Source: Pseudomonadota bacterium
GTDB lineage: Bacteria; Pseudomonadota; Alphaproteobacteria; Rhizobiales; Beijerinckiaceae
Direction of reading: 5' to 3'
Assembly (NCBI GenBank): GCA_021812505.1
Contig: JAKANG010000122.1
Coordinates: 1-5,772, forward strand
Length of the DNA: 5,772 bases
The notes beneath the pieces were generated by a model, which saw only the letters and a list, made by a program, of their open reading frames with translations, had not been told where the DNA came from and ran no database searches. Below are positions 1 to 4,454 of this stretch, piece by piece (the first letter of the stretch is position 1; every line of letters begins with the position of its first letter). The position numbers and the translations under genes are program-made.

Positions 1-746
1 CCATAGCCCGTCAGTTCGAGATAGAGCATGTCGTTGATGAAGAGATAGCCGCCAGCGCCAACAACCTGGCCGGGGCCCCAATCCGCGCCTTCGAGCATGG
101 TCGAGGCGGCGGGGCCGGGGGCGAAGGGCGAGCCGATAAAGGGGAAGCCCCAGGCCGGCGTCGTGTTCCAGGGGTCCTGCACCGTCGGATTATTGTTGAA
201 GTCGAGGCCCCAGACCACGTCGAACGGACCGATATGCCTCGTCTCGGCATATCGGACGTCGGTGTTGTCCCAGGCGAACTGGCTTCCGTAATCCAAAGAA
301 TAGGTCGCCTGGACGAAGGCGCCGAGATTGCCCCAAATCTTGCCGCCCCAGAAAATGCTGGCCTGCGTCGAAAGGTCGACCCAGTTGTTGGCGTCATTAA
401 AGCCGTTGGTTCCCGGAGGCTGCGGACGCACATATTGGGAAGTGGAGCCGGCCGGCGCGTTCAGGCCCCTATCGAGATTGGTGTATGTCGATTGCAGCAT
501 GAAAGAGATGGGCGGAAACTGGGTGTCGATGCCGCCGCCCGCGGTATAGCCGCCGAGCTTGAAGCGGCGGCCATATGGCGTCAGTTGCGGAAAGGCCGTG
601 TGACAGGTCGAGCAGTTCTGGCCGGTCTGACGCGCGAAACTCGGCAGGGCCGAGGCGTCGTCGGATGCGCCGACGAGACCCGCAAGACCGAGGCCGAACA
701 CGGCGCCAGCCCGAAGAGCTTTATTGAATTCGTTGATCCCGGCCAT
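1..746 (-). CDS. Exported monoheme cytochrome fused to a porin-like beta-barrel (Cyc2-like), 3' end missing
   Basis: The frame is open from ATG at 746 to the left edge (248 residues) and is truncated there. An AGGAGG ribosome site (761-756) lies 9 bases upstream of the ATG. Residues 1-33 form a signal peptide ending ASA. The mature protein starts LPSFARQTGQNCSTCH, so its only heme site (C45-H49) is about a dozen residues in, followed by FPQLTPYGRRFKLGGYT (52-68). From about 80 onward there is no further CxxCH. Instead there are aromatic, Gly- and Asn-rich stretches with alternating polarity, such as LSTQASIFWGGKIWGNLGAF (125-144), plus a conserved-looking NNNPTVQDPWNTTPAWGFPF (184-203). One heme at the N terminus followed by a putative outer-membrane barrel is the architecture of Cyc2 iron oxidases and of a wider set of unassigned proteobacterial cytochromes. 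The barrel and the Cyc2 kinship are inferred; the heme and export are clear. It is the third gene of the leftward cytochrome cluster. Confidence 0.8.
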   Translation of the reverse strand, partial: MAGINEFNKALRAGAVFGLGLAGLVGASDDASALPSFARQTGQNCSTCHTAFPQLTPYGRRFKLGGYTAGGGIDTQFPPISFMLQSTYTNLDRGLNAPAGSTSQYVRPQPPGTNGFNDANNWVDLSTQASIFWGGKIWGNLGAFVQATYSLDYGSQFAWDNTDVRYAETRHIGPFDVVWGLDFNNNPTVQDPWNTTPAWGFPFIGSPFAPGPAASTMLEGADWGPGQVVGAGGYLFINDMLYLELTGY

Positions 747-755
747 CAAAAAGGC

Positions 756-761
756 CCTCCT
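756..761 (-). promoter_or_regulatory. Consensus Shine-Dalgarno of the cytochrome-porin gene
   Basis: On the minus strand this reads AGGAGG, 9 bases before the ATG at 746. It is the best ribosome site in the window and fixes the start of the left-edge gene. It is clearly better than that of the c4 gene directly upstream, so the downstream protein may be translated more efficiently per transcript. Confidence 0.8.
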
Positions 762-804
762 CACTTCCCGCCATTGGCCTCGTTCACGGGGCGGCGGATT
801 GTTC

Positions 805-819
805 TTGACCCTGGTTCAA
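805..819. promoter_or_regulatory. 15-base near-perfect palindrome upstream of the cytochrome-porin gene
   Basis: The plus strand reads TTGACCCTGGTTCAA: arms TTGA/TCAA with inner CC/GG and a single mismatched pair around a central base. It lies 59-73 bases upstream of the ATG at 746, at the edge of the terminator T-tract. It looks like a dimer-binding operator. The TTGA...TCAA ends recall FNR/FixK boxes, but the spacing is 7 where those sites have 6, so no regulator is assigned. It could also be chance. Confidence 0.3.
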
Positions 820-843
820 AAAGACGCGCCCGGCGAAGGCGTC
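818..843 (-). terminator. Intrinsic-terminator-like hairpin between second c4 gene and cytochrome-porin gene
   Basis: On the minus strand the stem GACGC (843-839) pairs with GCGTC (827-823), and a bulged C-G/T-G continuation tightens the loop. It is followed immediately by TTTTT (822-818). The hairpin begins inside the TGA stop codon of the upstream cytochrome (844-842). Stem plus T-run is the layout of a Rho-independent terminator. With only 5 perfect pairs and 5 Ts it is probably partial, which would lower expression of the gene at 746-1 relative to the two c4 genes. Confidence 0.5.
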
Positions 844-1609
844 ACCGGCTCGCCGCGCGATCGTCGAGGAAGCTCAGATAGGACGCGAGCGCGTCGATCT
901 GCTCAGCCGAGAGGCTCTGCGTGACTTGCGGCATCGGCTTGGCCGTCTGATGGTAACCCTGGCTCCATTGCTCCAGCCGCCGCTTCAGATAGCTGTACGA
1001 AAGGCCAGCGAGACGGGGAATGGCGCCGACGCCCTGAGCGTCCGGACCGTGGCAGACCACGCAGGTGACGATATTCGCCTGCGGTTCGCCCTGCTGATAT
1101 AGCACGCGGCCCTGATCGACCAAGGCGCGATTGCCGTCGGCGGCGGCCTGCGGCGCCTCGCGGGAAAAATAATCCGCCAGAGCCCGCGCGGTCTCGGGAT
1201 GGAGATTGGGGACCGCGTTCCACATGTAGAGCGCGGAATAGGGGTTGTCCCGCGAGTGATTGCGGAAAGCGCCAAGCTCCTTCTGGATATAAGCGGCGCG
1301 CTGTCCCGCCAGGCGCGGCGCAACAGCAAGCCCCTGCGCCGACACGCCATGGCAGAAGGTACAGTTCTTCACCGGCGGGCCGTTCGCCCCGGGAAGCGGC
1401 AGCAGCGCCAGCGGATAAGACGCGTCCGGCGGCGGGGAGTAAAGCGGGGTGGCAGGCCCGCAGATGACGCAGTTATGGTCCGGCACGCTGGCCGGCGTCG
1501 CGTGGAAAAGCGTCGCCAGATAATTCCCTTCCGCTTGCTGCGCATGCAGCGGACCTGCAGCCAGAAGGGAGATCGCGAGGGAGGCGACCGTCAAGCCTGT
1601 TTGTTTCAT
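842..1609 (-). CDS. Diheme c4-type cytochrome c with N-terminal extension
   Basis: The protein is 255 residues and probably a periplasmic electron carrier. Residues 1-23 are a signal peptide ending LHA. Two heme sites, CTFCH (83-87) and CVVCH (183-187), sit in two homologous halves. Each half is followed by PRLAG (98-102 and 198-202) and a likely axial methionine (M129; M226 in KPMPQV), the c4 pattern of tandem c domains. Relative to the other two c4 proteins in the window, it has about 35 to 40 extra residues before heme 1. These contain a Cys pair, CVIC (47-50), followed by Gly where a heme site would have His, then a Pro-rich linker (56-79). The upstream gene ends 60 bases earlier on the same strand, so co-transcription is likely. 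The ribosome site is poor (AAAGG only 2 bases from the ATG, or GAGAAC farther off). The family call is firm; the partner is unknown. Confidence 0.9.
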   Translation of the reverse strand: MKQTGLTVASLAISLLAAGPLHAQQAEGNYLATLFHATPASVPDHNCVICGPATPLYSPPPDASYPLALLPLPGANGPPVKNCTFCHGVSAQGLAVAPRLAGQRAAYIQKELGAFRNHSRDNPYSALYMWNAVPNLHPETARALADYFSREAPQAAADGNRALVDQGRVLYQQGEPQANIVTCVVCHGPDAQGVGAIPRLAGLSYSYLKRRLEQWSQGYHQTAKPMPQVTQSLSAEQIDALASYLSFLDDRAASR

Positions 1610-1644
1610 GGCCTTTGTTCTCGTGTGTGAATCTCGGAACGGAC

Positions 1645-1658
1645 CCGGCGCCAGCCGG
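1645..1658 (-). other. Small GC-only hairpin in the gap between the two leftward c4 genes
   Basis: CCGGC (1645-1649) and GCCGG (1654-1658) form a 5-pair stem with a 4-base loop in the 60-base gap. No T-run follows on the minus strand, so it is not an intrinsic terminator. It could stabilise the 3' end of the first cistron's message or be incidental in GC-rich DNA. Confidence 0.3.
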
Positions 1659-1669
1659 AGCGAAACGCC

Positions 1670-2320
1670 TTAATGCAAGCCGCTGACATAGGCGGCGACC
1701 GCGGCCATTTGCGCCCGCGTCAGATTATGCGTGGTCGGAACCATCAGCGCGGAATAGCCATGCTCCGATTTTGTTCCGCGCTGCTGATACCAGTTCGAAA
1801 GAGTGTTGATGAGATAGGACGGCAACTGGCCGGCAAGGCGAGGGATGTCCCGCGAGCCATGGGCGTCCGCGCCATGACACGCCCAGCAGGCCGGCACATT
1901 CGATTCCGGAATGCCGTTCATGAAAATATCGCGGCCGAGCGCCGCATTGCCGCCTGAGCCACCCCCGAGCGGGGCCGAATTCATGGCGTGGAAATGGGCT
2001 GCGATCGCGCCATACATCGACGGGCTCACGCTGCGCGCGATGGGGCTCATGATCGCCGTGTGGCGCATGCCGCTCGAAAAGTCGCGCAGCTGATTCTCGA
2101 GATAGCCGGTCTGCTGGCCGGCGAGACGGGGAATGGCGTAATAGCCGTAAAAGCCCTGCCCGCGATCGCCGTGACACGTCTCGCAATATTCGATCTTGGC
2201 CTGAACGCCGCCTGACGACTCGCGCGGCCCCGCCAGCGCCGAGCCGGATGACCCCAACGCCATGAGCGCCCCTGCGAGCGCAATGGAACTCAACGCGTAT
2301 CGCCCATGAATAGCCTTCAT
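1670..2320 (-). CDS. Diheme c4-type cytochrome c, first gene of leftward cluster
   Basis: The protein is 216 residues, exported and predicted periplasmic; c4 cytochromes pass electrons between membrane complexes or from outer-membrane donors. Residues 1-30 are a signal peptide ending ALA. Heme sites are CETCH (46-50) and CWACH (145-149), each followed by IPRLAGQ (63-69 and 159-165). Likely axial methionines are M91 (IMSPIA) and M193 (LMVPTT). The ATG at 2320 has GGGGAG 7 bases upstream (2333-2328), supporting this start. From the first heme to the C terminus it aligns with the rightward cytochrome at 2983-3690 with only one residue of length difference, so the two are paralogues in inverted orientation. 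It heads the leftward cluster, and its promoter must lie in the 2321-2982 gap. Class is confident; physiological partner unknown. Confidence 0.93.
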   Translation of the reverse strand: MKAIHGRYALSSIALAGALMALGSSGSALAGPRESSGGVQAKIEYCETCHGDRGQGFYGYYAIPRLAGQQTGYLENQLRDFSSGMRHTAIMSPIARSVSPSMYGAIAAHFHAMNSAPLGGGSGGNAALGRDIFMNGIPESNVPACWACHGADAHGSRDIPRLAGQLPSYLINTLSNWYQQRGTKSEHGYSALMVPTTHNLTRAQMAAVAAYVSGLH

Positions 2321-2468
2321 GGCTTTACTCCCCTTTATTTATACATTCCCTGCCGACTTTTTTACAGTACGCGCAGGCGAAATGGACGGGCTTTGCTTCG
2401 AGGCGGAACAAGCCTGGGCCAGCCATCGCCGACTCAGCTCTTGACGGATGTTTAGCCGTTCCCCTGCA

Positions 2469-2501
2469 TGTGGCAATTGACATAGATGAAATTTGGCCAC
2501 A
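2469..2501. promoter_or_regulatory. Interrupted palindrome enclosing an FNR/FixK-like site
   Basis: The left arm TGTGGCAATT (2469-2478) and the right arm AATTTGGCCACA (2490-2501) are inverted repeats, apart from two extra bases in the right arm. Overlapping their inner edges is TTGACATAGATGAA (2477-2490), which matches the FNR/FixK consensus TTGAT-N4-ATCAA at 8 of 10 fixed positions. It lies about 150-180 bases upstream of the leftward c4 start. An oxygen- or redox-responsive operator would suit a cytochrome cluster, but that assignment is inference from a degenerate motif. Confidence 0.35.
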
Positions 2502-2576
2502 ATTCCGAATCGCGTGACATTTTTGTCGCATAAGTGGCGGAAACCCCAGCTAAAAGAGGACAGAGCCGGTACGGTT

Positions 2577-2645
2577 CTTGGATTGTTTCTTTCTAAAAAA
2601 AAATTTAAAATTATAGTGACGATCTTTCTCAAAAAAACTTTAGAA
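2577..2645. promoter_or_regulatory. A/T-tract island, possible UP element or bent DNA
   Basis: A run of nine As (2595-2603), TTT, four As (2607-2610) and a further run of seven As (2631-2637) stand out in otherwise GC-rich DNA. A minus-strand TATAAT (2615-2610) and a plus-strand TTGTTT-N17-TAAAAT (2583-2611) lie inside. Such tracts can act as UP elements, be intrinsically curved, or recruit nucleoid proteins. No single promoter is convincing on either strand. Confidence 0.4.
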
Positions 2646-2736
2646 TCACAAATGCGGCGAAAGCAGAGGAAATCACGCGAAGGCGGAGGTGGAGGAAAGA
2701 TATATACTCTGTCGATGTTTTTCACATGGCCGTTTA

Positions 2737-2767
2737 TTGCGGTTCCCTTGGCTATTGCGTTTATAAT
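2737..2767 (+). promoter_or_regulatory. Candidate promoter for the rightward c4 gene
   Basis: A perfect TATAAT -10 box (2762-2767), rare in DNA this GC-rich, is preceded by TTGCGG (2737-2742) at a longer than ideal 19-base spacing. Transcription from here would leave a leader of roughly 200 bases before the ATG at 2983. The -10 match is seen; use as a promoter is inferred. Confidence 0.3.
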
Positions 2768-2944
2768 GTGTTGACGGTAGCCAATGATGGCGCCGTCGAG
2801 GTCACGGTCGCGTCCGCTCTGCATGCGATATGTCGAACTGCGCAAATAAATGCGGCGGCGGGGAGCGAATTGTTCTAGATCATTGCCGATGCGCGGACGG
2901 CGGCGCTAGCGGAATCGAAGACCGGACGGAACGCCGGAAGCGTG

Positions 2945-2963
2945 GCGACGTCCGAGCGACGTC
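2945..2963. repeat. Direct repeat GCGACGTC, 11-base period, before the rightward c4 gene
   Basis: GCGACGTC occurs at 2945-2952 and again at 2956-2963. Each copy contains the 6-base palindrome GACGTC, and their centres are 11 bases apart, about one helical turn. The pair ends immediately before the Shine-Dalgarno segment of the cytochrome at 2983. It could be a tandem operator where a bound repressor would block transcription or initiation. A chance origin in GC-rich DNA cannot be excluded. Confidence 0.3.
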
Positions 2964-2965
2964 AA

Positions 2966-2978
2966 AGGAAGGTGGGGG
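2966..2978 (+). promoter_or_regulatory. Shine-Dalgarno segment that decides the start at 2983
   Basis: AGGAAGGTGGGGG lies 4 bases (last G) to about 10 bases (AAGG core) ahead of the ATG at 2983. Together with the signal peptide that begins exactly there, it rules out the in-frame upstream ATG at 2830, which would place 51 non-signal-like residues before the export signal. Confidence 0.75.
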
Positions 2979-2982
2979 AATC

Positions 2983-3690
2983 ATGCAGGCAATTGGCGGC
3001 AAATATCTCGCTGTGGCGGCTGCGGCCGTCATTCTTGGCGCCGGCGTCGCGGCGCATGCGCAGGATCAGAACAAGGGCGCGGCTCCGGCGCCGTCGGCCG
3101 CGAAATCCGCCCCTGCCCCGCGGCCGGTCAGCGCGGCGGCGCACCGCGAGATGGAAGCGAAACTCACCTATTGCAAAACCTGTCACGGCGTAAATGGCCA
3201 GGGTTTCCGCGGCGCATTCCCGATTCCGCGCCTTGCCGGGCAGCAGCCCGAATATATCAAGAACCAGTTGGACGCCTTCATCCAGGCGCGCCGGACGAAT
3301 GTGGTTATGAACCATGTCGCTCAGGCCCTGAGCCCGGAAATGGTCGATTTCCTGGCCAACAGCTTCCACAAGCTCAACCCGCCGCCGCTCGGTGGGGCCT
3401 CCGCCTCGCTCGCCGCCGCGGGCAAGGATATTTTCCACAACGGAGTCAAGAGCGCCGACGTTCCAGCCTGCGCCACCTGCCATGGCGACGACGCCATGGG
3501 CAACGACAAGATCCCGCGCCTCGCGGGCCAGTTGAACGATTACATCGTCCGCAAGCTGACCAATTTCGACAAAGAGCGCGGCTTGAAGGCGAGCGACGAG
3601 GATGTGTCATCGCTGATGAAGCCCATCGCCCACAATCTGAACCAGCAGCAGATCGCGGCCGTAGCGGCCTATGTCAGCACGCTGAGATAA
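2983..3690 (+). CDS. Diheme c4-type cytochrome c, rightward paralogue
   Basis: The protein is 235 residues, exported, and a predicted soluble periplasmic electron carrier. The signal peptide covers residues 1-26 (ending AHA), followed by an Ala/Pro-rich low-complexity linker (about 32-53) that the leftward paralogue lacks. Heme sites are CKTCH (64-68) and CATCH (163-167), each followed by IPRLAGQ (81-87 and 177-183). Likely axial methionines are M109 (VVMNHVA) and M212 (LMKPIA). The tandem-domain layout and length fit cytochrome c4. From heme 1 to the end it is colinear with the cytochrome at 2320-1670, pointing to a duplication with inversion or an ancient paired locus. It is transcribed alone to the right, converging on bioD. 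The linker could hold the heme domains away from a membrane or partner surface; that is speculation. Confidence 0.93.
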   Translation: MQAIGGKYLAVAAAAVILGAGVAAHAQDQNKGAAPAPSAAKSAPAPRPVSAAAHREMEAKLTYCKTCHGVNGQGFRGAFPIPRLAGQQPEYIKNQLDAFIQARRTNVVMNHVAQALSPEMVDFLANSFHKLNPPPLGGASASLAAAGKDIFHNGVKSADVPACATCHGDDAMGNDKIPRLAGQLNDYIVRKLTNFDKERGLKASDEDVSSLMKPIAHNLNQQQIAAVAAYVSTLR

Positions 3691-3714
3691 TCGCGCCGAC
3701 GCGCGCCGATCTGG

Positions 3715-3747
3715 ACCGGGACGCCGGCTCTTCGCCGCCGTCCCGGT
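3715..3747. other. Strong hairpin in the convergent gap after the rightward c4 gene
   Basis: ACCGGGACG (3715-3723) pairs perfectly with CGTCCCGGT (3739-3747). Inside it, CGGC (3725-3728) pairs with GCCG (3734-3737) around a 5-base loop. It starts 25 bases after the cytochrome stop codon. Being symmetric, it could protect or end transcripts from either side, but no T-run follows directly on either strand. It shares its right arm with the hairpin at 3743-3766, so the two cannot form together. Confidence 0.5.
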
Positions 3748-3775
3748 TCGTCGTTTCAGGAACCGGATTTTGTTT
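3743..3775 (+). terminator. Probable intrinsic terminator of the rightward c4 gene
   Basis: CCGGTTC (3743-3749) pairs with GAACCGG (3760-3766) around a 10-base loop. It is followed by the T-rich tract ATTTTGTTT (3767-3775) on the plus strand, the usual layout of a Rho-independent terminator, 52 bases past the cytochrome stop. The tract overlaps the bioD stop codon (3776-3774), so the two convergent genes are packed tightly. Confidence 0.5.
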
Positions 3776-4454
3776 AGGGCGCGCAAGTGCGCGACAGCCC
3801 GATCAATTCGGCCAAAAGGCGCTCGCCGCCCTCGCCGCGCCCGAGCCCCAGGACCTTCGCCGGCGCAAGCCATGAACGGAGCTCGGCGATCGTGCCGGCG
3901 AATAGGCCGCCATCGCCCGCGCTGACGACGACGACGGCGATTTCCACGCCCTTCATGCGCAAAACCTCGACCGCCGTCAGCGTATGGCTGATCGCGCCCA
4001 GATAGTCGCCGACCACCAGGACGACCGGCGCGCCGCTCGCCACGATCCAGTCGAGAACGGTTTTTCGCTCGGCGAGCGGGACCATGACGCCGCCGACGCC
4101 CTCGACCAGGGCAAGATCAACTTTTTCCTGCAACATTTTGTTTGTAAATGAAAACAACGCCTCGCAATCGAGCATTTTCCGCTCGGCGCGCGCCGCCATG
4201 CTGGGCGCGAGCGGCGCGGCGTAGCGCCAGGGCGATACGCGGGCGATCGCCTCCTCGGTCGGTTCCTCGCCCAGCGCCGAGAGAAGGCGGCCGGTGTCGC
4301 TTGTTTCCATTTCCCGCTTGTCGAAGCCCGAGATCACGGGCTTAGTGGCGGCGACCGTCAGGCTTTTCGACCGCGCGGCCCGGATCAGCGCCGTGGTGGC
4401 ATAGGTCTTGCCGATTCCGGTGCCGGTCGAGGTGATGAAGAATTTTCTGGACAT
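3774..4454 (-). CDS. bioD: Dethiobiotin synthetase BioD
   Basis: BioD catalyses ATP- and Mg-dependent carboxylation and ring closure of 7,8-diaminopelargonate to dethiobiotin, the penultimate step of biotin synthesis, in the cytosol. At 226 residues it is the usual family size. The P-loop GTGIGKT (11-17) with K16 and T17 sits right after the first strand (FFITST). KPV at 38-40 supplies the conserved substrate/ATP lysine, SDT (52-54) the Mg-binding aspartate, APLAPSMAAR (80-89) the Pro-rich substrate loop, and VEGVGG (117-122) the conserved glutamate with the Gly turn. The start at 4454 puts the P-loop where homologues have it. No clear Shine-Dalgarno precedes it (at best GAGCAGG about 12 bases off). 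It diverges from bioA with an apparent 2-base overlap of start codons, so its promoter must lie inside bioA. It ends against the c4 gene's terminator. Confidence 0.95.
   Translation of the reverse strand: MSRKFFITSTGTGIGKTYATTALIRAARSKSLTVAATKPVISGFDKREMETSDTGRLLSALGEEPTEEAIARVSPWRYAAPLAPSMAARAERKMLDCEALFSFTNKMLQEKVDLALVEGVGGVMVPLAERKTVLDWIVASGAPVVLVVGDYLGAISHTLTAVEVLRMKGVEIAVVVVSAGDGGLFAGTIAELRSWLAPAKVLGLGRGEGGERLLAELIGLSRTCAP

Larger units (their letters stand above)
2321..2982. other. Long divergent intergenic regulatory region
   Basis: These 662 bases separate two divergent c4 genes and contain no convincing coding sequence: the frames open here match no family I recognise and have atypical composition. 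About 2577-2645 is strikingly AT-rich against GC-rich surroundings, and 2652-2701 is purine-rich. The region also holds an interrupted palindrome (2469-2501), a promoter candidate (2737-2767) and an 11-base-period repeat (2945-2963). It is far longer than two simple promoters need, suggesting control by several regulators, an unseen small RNA, or a long 5' leader on the rightward gene. Confidence 0.7.

Noticed and set aside
234..881. 215-residue plus-strand open frame
   Set aside because: It lies antisense to the heme-porin gene, runs across the intergenic gap into the c4 gene, and has Arg/Ala-rich composition with no family features; it is a GC-driven shadow frame.
2338..2366. Minus-strand TATAAA (2343-2338) with TGTAAA (2366-2361) as promoter of the leftward cluster
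   Set aside because: Transcription would begin inside the ribosome site (2333-2328), and the -35 match is poor.
2493..2774. 93-residue plus-strand open frame spanning the AT island
   Set aside because: It consists largely of Lys from A-tracts and Gly/Arg from the purine run, with codon use unlike neighbouring genes; only its last 19 codons merit a passing note.
2339..2845. 168-residue minus-strand open frame in the intergenic region
   Set aside because: Its translation has no recognisable domain, mixes low-complexity Pro and Lys/Arg patches translated from the A-tract and purine runs, and has no convincing ribosome site.
2830..2982. In-frame N-terminal extension of the rightward c4 cytochrome from ATG 2830
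   Set aside because: It would put 51 Cys/Arg-rich residues ahead of a clear signal peptide. The ATG at 2983 has a good ribosome site and starts exactly at the signal.
4408..4452. bioA start at TTG 4408 or ATG 4435
   Set aside because: TTG 4408 would overlap bioD by 47 bases and add a VPVEV tail with no family match. ATG 4435 remains possible, but its GAGG is only 2 bases away.
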